Source of the DNA: RYN-230 sp963717125
GTDB lineage: Bacteria; Actinomycetota; Actinomycetes; Streptosporangiales; Streptosporangiaceae
DNA length: 64,000 nucleotides
Reading direction: 5' to 3'
Assembly: GCA_963717125.1 (NCBI GenBank)
Contig: CAVQVG010000003.1
Span: forward strand, 248,001 to 312,000
The notes under the pieces: model-generated
Told to the model about the DNA's origin: nothing
The model's input: only the letters and a program-made list of their open reading frames with translations
The model's database searches: none
Position numbers and translations under genes: made by a program
Shown here: one piece after another, positions 25,407-33,607 of the stretch
Position numbering within the stretch: position 1 is the first letter of the stretch
Layout: every line of letters begins with the position of its first letter

Positions 25407-27310
25407 TCACGGTAGCCGCCAGCCGGTGCCGGGATCACCTCCCGTGCAGGACGCGATGACCAGCTGTGTCCCGTTGACCGTGCTGTCGTTCGGATCGGCC
25501 AGGCACAGTCCGGACGACGGGTTCGCCAGCTGCTGGCCGGCCCCGGCCGCGTTGATGTGCCACTGCTGGCCTGGCCCGCCGGTGCAGGTGGCCAGGTCCA
25601 CGTCCGTACCGCTGGCCGTGCCCGCCCCGGCCACCTCGAGGCACTGGCCCGCCTGGCGGACGGTCCCGTCCGGCTGGGCCGCCCATTGCTGCCCGGCCGC
25701 CCCGCTGCATGGCGAGATCACCACGGCCGGGCCGCTGGTCTGGCTGGCCACGCACTGGCCGGGCAGCTGCGATGGCACCGGCCCGGCGGGCAGCGTCCAG
25801 GCCCGGCTGGCGCCGGTGGAGCACGCGCCGAGCCACACCCGGCTGCCGTTGGTCCCGCTGGCTGATCCGCTCAGGCACAGTCCGGCGCTGCCGTTGACCA
25901 GATGCGCGCCGCTGCCGGCGGTCCACTGCTGGCTGGCGTACGCCGCGCACGGTTCCAGCACTTCTTTGGCCCCGCTCTTCCTGGCCGACCCGGAGACCGA
26001 CAGGCACTTCCCGTGAATTCGCAGCGTCCGGTCGGCCGCGGCGGTCCAGTGCTGAGCCGCGCTGCCGTTGCAGGTCCACACGCCGATGGCCGTGCCGGTG
26101 GCCGACTTGTTGCCCGCGTCGTTCAGGCACTTGCCGCCCACGCCGAAGCGCACCGGGCCGGCCGGGCCCTGGCCGGGCGCGGCGGCGACGGTCCAGCTGA
26201 ATGAGAGGGACTGGGTGGCCCCGGCGGGGTCGGACGCGCTGACCTGCACCGGGTAGGTCCCGGCCCGGGTGAGCCAGCCAGTGAGGTTCCCGGACGAGGT
26301 GAGGGAGACCCCGGGCGGCAGGCCAGTCGCGGTGTAGCTCACCGGCTGGCCCGGCGTGGGGATGGCCTGCCGCAACTGGAGGCGGCCGGCGCGCCGTCGG
26401 ACTGGTCCTGGGTGCCCGGGTTGAGCAGCCCCAGGAACGCGGCGCTGGCCTGGTCGAGGTCGGTGGACCCGGGCGCGTCGATCCCGGCCACGGTCCCGGC
26501 GGCGGAGTACTGCCAGATCGTCCAGTTCGCCCAGCCGGCCGGCATCGCCGGGCTGCCGGTGGTGATGGACGGCACCCAGAGCGGGTCCGGGCCGAATCCG
26601 GTGCTGTTGCCGGTGCAGGTATCCCACCAGGCGGGCGGCGCGTAGATGATCGGCATCCGGCCGGTCTTGGCCTGGATCTGGGCGTCGAACGCGGCTACCC
26701 AGGCGATCATCTTGGCGCCCTTGAGCCCGTAGCACTCGCCGCCGGAGTACGGGTTGTACTCGATGTCCAGCATGACCGGCACCGTGGCGGCGTAGCTGCC
26801 CAGGTACTTCAGCAGGTAGTTGGCCTGGGTCACCGGGCTGTTGCTGCTGCCGTTGCCGTTCGGGATGGCGAACGCGTAGGCCACCACGGACAGGCCGGCC
26901 GCCTGCGCGCCGGCCAGGTCGGTCAGCGCGTACGGGTTCTGGTAGTAGGCACCTTCGGTGGCCTTCACCGCGGCGAAGCCGATCCCGGACGCCGCGACCT
27001 GGGACCAGTCGATGGCCGCGCCGTTCGGGTGCTGGAACGACGCGACGTCAACGCCCTGCTCGTCACCCGGGATAGCGGCTGCGGGCGTCACGGCCGGCGC
27101 CATCTCCCCGGTGCCGGTCAGCGGGACGTTCCTGGACCGGTTCCGGAGCTGGCTGAGCAGTTCCGGTGAGTGTGTGGCGCCGACGTTGGCCCGGTCAGCC
27201 GGCCCGGCCGAACTGGCCGCACCGGCCGGGACGGCGCCCAGGCCGAGCAGCGCCACGCTGGCCACGGCGCAGCAGGCGGACATTAACCAGCGTTCAGCGC
27301 GCACCGGCAC
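25407..27310 (-). pseudogene. GH25 lysozyme with ricin-B-type lectin tail, frameshifted
   Basis: From GTG 27310 (GGGGAGGAGAC upstream), a signal peptide is followed by a GH25 muramidase domain (residues about 85-300: VDVASFQHPNGAAIDW, AVKATEGAYYQNPYA, and the catalytic MLDIEYNPY). Near 26380-26390 the reading continues one frame over, where LQLRQAIPTPGQPVSYTATG starts an Ig/putative binding domain. Two or more ricin-type QxW trefoil repeats (QHW, QQW) then run to the end at 25407. One missing base explains the break. Intact, it would be a secreted cell-wall lytic enzyme with carbohydrate-binding modules. It may be real decay or a sequencing error. Confidence 0.75.
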
Positions 27311-27371
27311 GACGTCTCCTCCCCAGGCAACCCAGGATCATAGGGGAAGAGATGATCGTTTTTCCGGCAAA

Positions 27372-28276
27372 TCAGGGGCCGAGCGAGGTGACCCCCGGCT
27401 GGAGCCGGTCCAGGTCGGTGAACCCGGGGTCATTGATCCCAGGCACCGTGCCGACGCTGGAGTACTGCCAGATCTGCCAGGTCGTCCAGCCGGCCGGCAG
27501 CGCCGGGCTGCTCGCGGTGGTGTAGTTCGGCACCCACAGCGGGTTCTTGTGCAGCGCCGCGCTGCCGCCGGTGCAAGGGTTCCACCATCCTTGCGGGGTG
27601 TAGATGTACGGCACCCGGCCGGTCTTGGCCCGTACCTCGGCGCTGAACCTGGCCACCCAGGTCACTATGCGCGACCCGCGCAGCCCGTAGCACAGCCCGC
27701 CGGAATACGGGTTGAACTCGACGTCCAGCATGACCGGCACGCTGGCCGCGAGCGGCCCCAGGTAGCCCAGCAGGAAGTCGGCCTGGGCCACCGGGCTGAT
27801 CCGGCCGCCGTTCCCGTCCGGGATGGCGAACGCGTACGCGCCGACCGACAGCCCGGCCGCCCGCGCGGCGGTCAGGTCGCTGAGCGCGTACGGGTTCCGG
27901 TAGTAGGTGCCTTCGGTGGCCTTGACCGCGGCGAAGCTGATCCCGGACCGGGCCACCTTCTGCCAGTTGATGCCGGCCCCGTTGGGGTGCTGATAGGCGG
28001 CCACATCGACGCCGCGCCGCATCCCCGGCTGGGCAGCCGCGCCGCTGGCCAGCGGCGGGGCCCCCGCCCCGGCCGGGCCGGCCAGCTGGGCGAGCAGCTG
28101 CGGCGAGTGGGTGGCGCCGACGTTGTACCGGTCACCCGGCTGGCCCGCGGCGCTGGCCGGCCCGGACAGCGCCGCGGCGGCCCCCGGCCGGCCAGGGCAG
28201 CCAGGGCAGCCGCGATTGCCATCCTCCGGCCCGGCCAGCACGCATGCAGCAGCGAACGAAGACGTGACCCTGCCAT
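27372..28276 (-). pseudogene. Second GH25 lysozyme, frameshifted after the signal peptide
   Basis: Paralogue of the upstream-strand neighbour. ATG 28276 has a good GGGAAGGA ribosome site and opens a signal peptide (RLRSLLHACWPGRRM then AIAAALAALAG). The GH25 domain (GVDVAAYQHPNGAGINW, MLDVEFNPY, WQIWQYSSVG) is in the next frame. The switch falls at a run of five C/G at 28181-28185, where one extra base would join the frames. The GH25 domain itself is complete and keeps its Asp/Glu motif; it has no lectin tail. The two lysozymes lie in tandem, 61 bases apart. Confidence 0.72.
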
Positions 28277-28539
28277 GAGCATTCCTTCCCAGCACCTGTC
28301 GATGCTCCCCCGTTCGGAATCCGCCGGCCCCAGGCGATATACCCTCACTTTCTTCCCACTCGTCATCCTTTTCGCCAGCCATATGGTGAAGACCCGGCAA
28401 AAGGGACGGGAATTGGAGCGCACGGTGCTCCTGGTACGGCTGCGGGCGGCCGGGCGCCGTTGGCCCGGTGAGCACGGTGGCGGCTGGTGGGTCACGGCGG
28501 GTCAGCTGGCGGGAACCGGACGGCCGCCAGCGGCGTCAC

Positions 28540-29054
28540 ATGTGCATGACCTTCCCCTTGCGGCATCGGCAGGTGGCCGTCGGCTACCTGCTGCCGGCCC
28601 TGCTGAGCCTGGTCGCGGTGGCCGCTTGCGGCAGCGCGGCGCGGCAGGCCCGGCCGCCGCCCCCAGCTCATCGCCCAGCCACCGCCAGGCCGCCGGCGCG
28701 GCCAAGGTCTCGCTGACCGTGGTAGTCAAGACCCGTCCCGGCGACACGCCGCAGCGGTGGACGCTGACCTGCGACCCAGTGGGCGGTACGCACCCACATG
28801 CCCAGGCCGCCTGCCGCCAGCTGCTGGCGGCCAAGAACCCGTTCGCCCCCATCCCGCGCGGCTTCATGTGCCCGATGATCCCGGCCGGGGCACAGACCGG
28901 CACGGCCCAGGTGTCCGGGACGTTCTTCGGCAAGCCGGTGTCCGGCACGTTCTCCCAGCAGAGCCCCTGCGGCGCCACTCGCTGGGCCCAGCTCGGCGTG
29001 GTGTTCGGCTCGGCCGGGTCGGCCCAGCCGGTCTCGGGATCACCGGTGCACTGA
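28540..29054 (+). pseudogene. SSI-type (I16) protease inhibitor-like lipoprotein, frameshifted
   Basis: The start (ATG 28540 or 28546) opens a lipoprotein signal with lipobox VAVAAC. The downstream domain, about 100 residues in the next frame, matches the Streptomyces subtilisin inhibitor family: LTCDPVGGTHPHAQAAC, then GFMCPMIP (the reactive-site loop follows a paired Cys in this family), then SQQSPC...GVVFG. The frames meet at a run of five C at 28660-28664, where one missing base explains the break. It would be a cell-surface inhibitor of serine proteases. It lies divergent from the lysozyme pair. Confidence 0.68.
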
Positions 29055-29058
29055 GTCG

Positions 29059-29946
29059 CTAGCGGAGCAGCCGGGACATCCGCCGGTCGGCCAGCGGCTT
29101 GCCGCCGGTCTGGCAGGTGGCACAGTACTGCAGCGCGGAATCGGCGAACGACACCTCGCGCACCGTGTCGCCGCACACCGGGCACGGCTGCCCGGTCCGG
29201 CCGTGCACCCGGAGCCCGGACTTCTTCTCCGCCTTCAGGTCGCCGGCCGCCAGGCCGGCCGACCGGTCCATCGCCTCGCGCAGCGTGCTGACGATGGCCG
29301 CGTGCAGGCCGGCTATCTCGTCGTCGGTCAGGCTGGCGGCCAGCCGGAACGGGGACATCCGGGCCGCGTGCAGCACCTCGTCCGAGTAGGCGTTGCCGAT
29401 CCCCGCGATGATCTTCTGGTCCCGGAGCACGCCTTTGATCTGGGTCCGCCGGCCAGCCAGCATCTTGGCCAGTGCGGCCACCGTGAACGAGTCGGCCAGC
29501 GGGTCGGGGCCGAGGGCGGCCACCCCGGGCACCTCCGCCGGGTCGGTGACCAGGTAGACGGCCAGCCGCTTCTTGGTGCCGGCCTCGGTCAGGTCGAATC
29601 CGGTCCCGTCGGTGAACCGGAGCCGGAAGCCGAGCGGGCCCTTGCCCGGCCGGGGCGGCTGCCCGGGCAGGTCCTCCCGCCAGCGCAGCCAGCCGGCCCG
29701 GGCCAGGTGGATGACCAGGTGCAGCGGGGCCGCCGGGGCCGCGCCGTCAGCCGAGACCGCGGTGAGGTCGAGGAACTTCCCGTGCCGGGAAACCGCCCCG
29801 ATCACCCGGCCGTGCAGCTCGGACAGGTCGGGCCGGTAGGTCTTGAGCACCGAGATGGCCGCGCTGTCGGCCCGGTCGATGACCCGCCCGGAGGCATGCT
29901 CGCGCAGGAACACGGCGAGCGACTCGACCTCAGGAAGTTCTGGCAC
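29059..29946 (-). CDS. Fpg/Nei family DNA glycosylase
   Basis: The 295-residue protein starts with PELPEVESL, where Pro2 and Glu3 are the catalytic residues of formamidopyrimidine/endonuclease VIII enzymes. The helix-two-turn-helix (IKGVLRDQKIIAGIGNAYSDEVLH) lies near residue 165. A C-terminal zinc finger C-P-V-C...C-A-T-C lies near 260-280. It removes oxidised bases in base-excision repair. Fpg and Nei subtypes cannot be separated by eye. It is convergent with the SSI-like gene. Confidence 0.9.
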   Translation of the reverse strand: MPELPEVESLAVFLREHASGRVIDRADSAAISVLKTYRPDLSELHGRVIGAVSRHGKFLDLTAVSADGAAPAAPLHLVIHLARAGWLRWREDLPGQPPRPGKGPLGFRLRFTDGTGFDLTEAGTKKRLAVYLVTDPAEVPGVAALGPDPLADSFTVAALAKMLAGRRTQIKGVLRDQKIIAGIGNAYSDEVLHAARMSPFRLAASLTDDEIAGLHAAIVSTLREAMDRSAGLAAGDLKAEKKSGLRVHGRTGQPCPVCGDTVREVSFADSALQYCATCQTGGKPLADRRMSRLLR

Positions 29947-30101
29947 GCTATCGATTCTGCCTGGTCGGTGCCTGTTGTTTGGCCGTGGCTGGCCCGGGTA
30001 GCCAGGGCAGGCCGGCGCGCCGGCTGCCCGATACCGGCAACATTGCCGCCGTCGAAGGTATTGGATAACCCAGAACGCGTTGCTGGTATGGGATGAGCTG
30101 G

Positions 30102-30125
30102 GTTAGTTGTTTAATGGAAACTAAC
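30102..30125. promoter_or_regulatory. Inverted repeat upstream of universal stress gene
   Basis: GTTAGTT and AACTAAC form a perfect 7-bp inverted repeat 10 bases apart, about 57 bases before the usp start. It lies in a locally A/T-rich part of the 235-base gap between the glycosylase and usp, which otherwise shows nothing I recognise. It may be an operator or a hairpin. Confidence 0.45.
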
Positions 30126-30181
30126 AGAGCTTGCGTAGGTAGCACCGGTGAGCGGACATGGATTCACGAGGATGAGAAGCC

Positions 30182-30823
30182 ATGGACCAGGCAGAGCCCC
30201 AGCCCCGGCCGGGCCGGCCTGAGCGGCCCCGGCCGCCCTGGCCGCAGCGGCGCCGGCCTGCCCAGCGTGACCAGCAGCGGCCCCAGCCGGAACCACCCAG
30301 CCAGCCCCCGTCCCAGTCCCAGCCAGAACCGGCCGAGCCTGACCGCGTCCAGCCGGACCCGGCGGACTGCGCCGGGCGGCTGGCGGCCACCCAGCCGCTG
30401 ACCGAGGCCGACCACCCGGTGGTGGTCGGCTATGACGGCTCGGGGCCCAGCCGGAACGCGCTCGCCTACGCGGCCGGGATGGCCCGCCGGCTCGGCCGCA
30501 CCTTGCTGGTCGCGTACATCACCAGCCCGGCGCTGTTCTGCGAGCCACTGACCGGCCAGGTCATCGCGCCGGCCCGGGATGCCATGGAAACCCACCGCTG
30601 GCTGCTGGCCGAACTGGACGAGGTGTGCGACCGTACCGGGCTGGACGTCTGCATCGTGACCAGGCAGGGCAGCCCGGCCCGGGAACTGGCCGCCGCGGCC
30701 GACGAGTTCCACGCCGACGCCCTGGTCATCGGCGCCCCCGGGCACCTGTGGCACCACCTGGCCGGGTCGGTGCCGGGGTGGCTGGCCCGGCACGCGCACT
30801 GCCCGGTCATCGTGGTGCCCTGA
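30182..30823 (+). CDS. Universal stress protein (UspA domain) with Pro/Gln-rich N-terminus
   Basis: The 213-residue protein has about 75 disordered residues rich in Pro, Gln and Arg, then one Usp domain: VVVGYDGSGPSRNALAYAA at the start, and DALVIGAPGHLWHHLAGSVPGWLARHAHCPVIVV at the end. The late G-x-x-G-x-x-x-x-x-(G/S) ATP motif is only partly kept. Its role in stress or dormancy is inferred from the family. The start ATG follows GAGGATGAGAAGCC. Confidence 0.85.
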   Translation: MDQAEPQPRPGRPERPRPPWPQRRRPAQRDQQRPQPEPPSQPPSQSQPEPAEPDRVQPDPADCAGRLAATQPLTEADHPVVVGYDGSGPSRNALAYAAGMARRLGRTLLVAYITSPALFCEPLTGQVIAPARDAMETHRWLLAELDEVCDRTGLDVCIVTRQGSPARELAAAADEFHADALVIGAPGHLWHHLAGSVPGWLARHAHCPVIVVP

Positions 30824-30934
30824 CCGGGCGGCTATCCGGGAAGTAAGCTCGCCAGCCGTGAAGTGAGTGCGCTGTGGAGCCCTGTGATCATGCGTGCGGT
30901 AGGCATTGCGGTAGTTGTATGACAAACTCAATAC

Positions 30935-31369
30935 ATGGCTAAGGCAACTCCCCAGGAAACGCAGCAGGCTACGAGCCAGACCAGGAGTGCGGCGTCCGCA
31001 CTGGCCACCGGTCGGAAATCGGCAAAGCCGGGTCGGCGGACAGCGGCCCGGGCGCGGACCGCCGCCGCTGGACTGCGCGTGCAGGCCGCTCCGGCTGCAC
31101 CCAGGAAGCCCCGGGCGCGCGGGGAGGCGCCCCCCCGTGGATCGGTGACCATGCAGGCCAGGGTCGATGCGGATTTCGCCCGCGAACTGGTTGAGGCGGA
31201 CGCCCCGGTGCTCGGGCTTGACGGCACCTCCGCACTTGTGCGCGAAGGCCTGCGGCTCGTTCACAAGCAGGCCCGGGAGCTGGCCATGGCGAGAGAGTAC
31301 GACGAGTTCTACGGCGGAGAACCCGCGCCGCTGCCGGAGGGTGTTGCCGCTGTCTGGGACGACGACTAG
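30935..31369 (+). CDS. MazE-type antitoxin (RHH-like)
   Basis: The 144-residue protein has an Ala/Arg/Lys-rich, probably disordered first half. Its C-terminal part (VTMQARVDADFARELVEADAPVLGL, then SALVREGLRLVHKQARELAMAREYDEFYG) fits RHH antitoxins of actinobacterial MazEF pairs: a DNA-binding strand-helix plus an acidic toxin-wrapping tail ending WDDD. It lies directly before mazF. The promoter region has a small TTGT-ATG-ACAA inverted repeat (30915-30925) that may be the autoregulatory operator. The basic N-terminal extension is longer than usual. Confidence 0.75.
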   Translation: MAKATPQETQQATSQTRSAASALATGRKSAKPGRRTAARARTAAAGLRVQAAPAAPRKPRARGEAPPRGSVTMQARVDADFARELVEADAPVLGLDGTSALVREGLRLVHKQARELAMAREYDEFYGGEPAPLPEGVAAVWDDD

Positions 31370-31380
31370 CGGTGGATCCT

Positions 31381-31692
31381 ATGAGGGGAGAGGTCTGGGA
31401 TACGCAACTCTCTCAGATCGGCGCTCATCCTGCCGTCGTGCTCAGCGTGAATGCCCTTGTCCAGCGCCTGAGTTCGGTGACCGTCGCGGTGATCACTGGC
31501 ACGGCCGGGCCTCCATCGACACATGTGCAGCTGGATTCCGACGCAGGTCTCACTGGGCGCGAGGTCAGCTACGCGAACGCGACCGATCTCCACACGATCC
31601 CAAAGGCAAGGCTGCGTAAGAGGCGAGGACGGCTAAGCCCTCCAGAGCTGACGAAGCTGGAGGATGCCGTCCGCATCTATCTTGGCCTCTAG
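31381..31692 (+). CDS. mazF: MazF/PemK-type endoribonuclease toxin
   Basis: The 103-residue toxin (from ATG 31381; GTG 31372 is in frame) begins with MRGEVWDTQLS, the MazF strand 1 motif R-G-[ED]-V-[WY]. HPAVVLSVNA near residue 15 and VSYANATDLHTIPKARL near 65 (the usual D-x-x-x-x-x-K region) follow. It would cleave mRNA at a short sequence. It follows the antitoxin by 2-11 bases, so a coupled type II module is clear. The pair sits between usp and tRNA-Leu. Confidence 0.88.
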   Translation: MRGEVWDTQLSQIGAHPAVVLSVNALVQRLSSVTVAVITGTAGPPSTHVQLDSDAGLTGREVSYANATDLHTIPKARLRKRRGRLSPPELTKLEDAVRIYLGL

Positions 31693-31920
31693 TTCGACGC
31701 TCATCAGCCCGCCACGGGCCGGCCGCAGGTACACGGCAGAATCCAGAATTCTGGTAATTGGCGCGCTGGACGCGATGTCTGGGAGCGCCGCGGTCACCAG
31801 CAACTGGTGCCGGAGCGGCGCGGCCGCGAGCCAGGCGCCGGCCAGCTCGGCCACCTGGCGGACCCACCCGCCCGCCGCGTTGACCACAGCCCAGCGCACC
31901 CGCGCCGACGACCGCGACAT
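31633..31920 (-). pseudogene. Fragment of DAO-family FAD oxidoreductase
   Basis: About 75 residues (VVNAAGGWVRQVAELAG ... PLRHQLLVTAALPDI ... AVYLRPARGGLM) match the middle of sarcosine/dimethylglycine-oxidase-like FAD enzymes, where A-x-G-A-W, P-x-R-H-Q and Y-x-R-P-x-x-G-G-L are conserved. The Rossmann start and the C-terminal catalytic part are absent, and the frame runs antisense into mazF. It is a relic, not a working gene. It accounts for the central part of the 420-base gap between mazF and tRNA-Leu; I see nothing in 31921-32114. Confidence 0.55.
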
Positions 31921-32114
31921 CCGCGATCAGGTCAGAACACACTGGATTGCCTGGGCGCTACGTGGGCACATGATTTCCCCGTGGTAACAGTGCTATCGCT
32001 GACCTGGGAAGACCCCGCGCGCACCGCGCATCCCCGCATAAGCTTGCAGGCCAGCACGCTCATGTACGACCACCACCGGACGACCACTAGCCGCATGATC
32101 ATCCGGACAACCTG

Positions 32115-32197
32115 TGGGCGAGGAGGGATTTGAACCCTCACGTCCTTTCGGACACACGGACCTGAACCGTGCGCGTCTGCCGTTCCGCCACCCGCCC
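32115..32197 (-). tRNA. tRNA-Leu (anticodon CAG)
   Basis: The minus strand folds as a class II tRNA. The acceptor stem GGGCGGG pairs with CTCGCCC, and the D arm begins GCGG. The anticodon stem-loop CACGG-TTCAGGT-CCGTG gives anticodon CAG. A long variable arm GTCC-GAAA-GGAC is typical of tRNA-Leu, and the T arm is GAGGG-TTCAAAT-CCCTC. CCA is not encoded. A tRNA-Leu beside fhaA is also the arrangement in Mycobacterium. Confidence 0.95.
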
Positions 32198-32284
32198 TAC
32201 GCAGTCAGTCAGGTTAGCACGTCCGCGAGAGCACCCCGACCGCCGATACCATCGGATGCGGATAGGGGAAGGAGGTACCCCGCG

Positions 32285-33040
32285 GTGGGAGTTCTACAGC
32301 GCTTCGAGCGCAGGCTCGAGGGCATGGTCGAGGGTGCCTTCGCGCGGGCGTTCAAGTCCGAGCTGCAGCCGGTGGAGGTTGCCAGCGCGGTTCAGCGCGA
32401 GATGGATGACCGGGCCGCGATCGTCGCCCAGGGCCGGACCCTGGTGCCGAACGATTTCGTGGTGGAGATCGCCGAGACCGACTTCGACCGCCTCGAGGTC
32501 TATGCGGACAGTCTCGGTGTGGAACTGGCCACACTGGCCCGCGAGCACGCGAGGGAGCAGGGGTACTCCTTCGTCGGGCCGGTGCGGATGCGTTTCGAGG
32601 GTGTCCCGGACCTGACCACCGGCACGTTCCGGATCCGGTCCGGGGTGATCCGGGGCACCACCGTGGAAGGCGGCGAGATCCGCCGCCCCGCCAGCGACCT
32701 GCCGCGCCCGCCGGGCACGTTCGGCGGCCGCCCCCGGCTGCTGGTGTCCGGCCCCGAACCCGGGCCCGACGGCAGCAGCCAGCGCACCTACGAGCTGAAC
32801 GCTCCCGTCACCATGCTGGGCCGCGGCACCGACTGCGACCTCCGGCTGGTGGATCCGGGCGTCTCCCGGCACCACGCCGAGCTCCGGGTCGAAGACGGTG
32901 AGGTGGTGCTCGTCAACCTGGGCTCGACCAACGGCACGTTCGTGAACGGCCAGCCCGTGCGCCGCGTGACATTGGCTGACGGCACCCAGGTCACCCTCGG
33001 CCGGACCACACTGGTGTTCCGCAGGGACGGTATTTATTGA
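32285..33040 (+). CDS. fhaA: FHA-domain signalling protein FhaA (DUF3662-FHA)
   Basis: The 251-residue protein starts at GTG 32285 (GGGAAGGAGGT upstream). The N-terminal DUF3662 domain begins GVLQRFERRLEGMVEGAFARAFKSELQPVE. The C-terminal FHA domain (about residues 160-250) has the phospho-threonine pocket motifs LGRGTDCDLRL, GVSRHHAEL and NLGSTNGTFVNG. In mycobacteria FhaA binds the phosphorylated pseudokinase MviN/MurJ and links PknB to cell-wall synthesis. It is first in the division operon that runs to pknB. The linker between domains is short. Confidence 0.94.
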   Translation: MGVLQRFERRLEGMVEGAFARAFKSELQPVEVASAVQREMDDRAAIVAQGRTLVPNDFVVEIAETDFDRLEVYADSLGVELATLAREHAREQGYSFVGPVRMRFEGVPDLTTGTFRIRSGVIRGTTVEGGEIRRPASDLPRPPGTFGGRPRLLVSGPEPGPDGSSQRTYELNAPVTMLGRGTDCDLRLVDPGVSRHHAELRVEDGEVVLVNLGSTNGTFVNGQPVRRVTLADGTQVTLGRTTLVFRRDGIY

Positions 33041-33130
33041 CCATTGCCGGCTGACCCGACCCCCGACCCCGATCCCCGTACCCCAACCCCTCAGGCCGTA
33101 ACGGCGAGGCACCCAAGGACACATGAGCCG

Positions 33131-33607
33131 ATGAGCACGCTGACCCTCCTCCTGATCAGGCTCGCCTTCCTGGCGGTCCTGTGGCTGTTCGTGATCACGG
33201 CGGTGGGCGTAGTGCGCACGGACCTGTTCGGCCAGGCTTCCCGGAAGCAGAAGCGGCAGCGTCAGCGCCAGCCCGCCCGGCCCCGGCCGGCCCGGCCGCA
33301 ACGGGCCGGGCGCAGTGACCCGCAGCGCCTGCTGGTGACCGCGGGAGCGCTGGCCGGCACCAGCCTGGCCCTCTCCGAGCAGCAAATCACCATCGGTCGG
33401 TCAAATGACGCCACGCTGGTGCTTAACGATGACTACGCTTCGAGCCGACATGCCCGGCTGTTCCCTCAAGACGGTCAATGGATCGTCGAGGACCTCGGGT
33501 CAACCAACGGCACCTACCTCGACAGGCAGAAGGTGACCCAGCCGACCCCGGTGCCGACAGGCGTGCCGATCCGCATCGGCAAGACCGTTCTGGAATTGCG
33601 CAGATGA
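33131..33607 (+). CDS. fhaB: Membrane-anchored FHA protein FhaB (FipA)
   Basis: The 158-residue protein has one N-terminal membrane helix (LLIRLAFLAVLWLFVITAVGVV), a basic Gln/Arg/Pro linker and a C-terminal FHA domain with IGRSNDATLVL, YASSRHARL and DLGSTNGTYLD. In mycobacteria it is phosphorylated by PknA/PknB and helps FtsZ-FtsQ function under oxidative stress. Its stop overlaps the pstP start (ATGA), showing tight coupling. Confidence 0.93.
   Translation: MSTLTLLLIRLAFLAVLWLFVITAVGVVRTDLFGQASRKQKRQRQRQPARPRPARPQRAGRSDPQRLLVTAGALAGTSLALSEQQITIGRSNDATLVLNDDYASSRHARLFPQDGQWIVEDLGSTNGTYLDRQKVTQPTPVPTGVPIRIGKTVLELRR

Noticed and set aside
27166..28054. Plus-strand frames across the lysozyme genes
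   Set aside because: Their products are shadow translations of the GH25 genes; only the short 3' part at 28.5-29.05 kb carries a real (SSI-like) domain.
31664..31987. Plus-strand frame between mazF and tRNA-Leu
   Set aside because: No family resemblance; the minus strand of the same stretch matches an FAD-oxidase fragment better.
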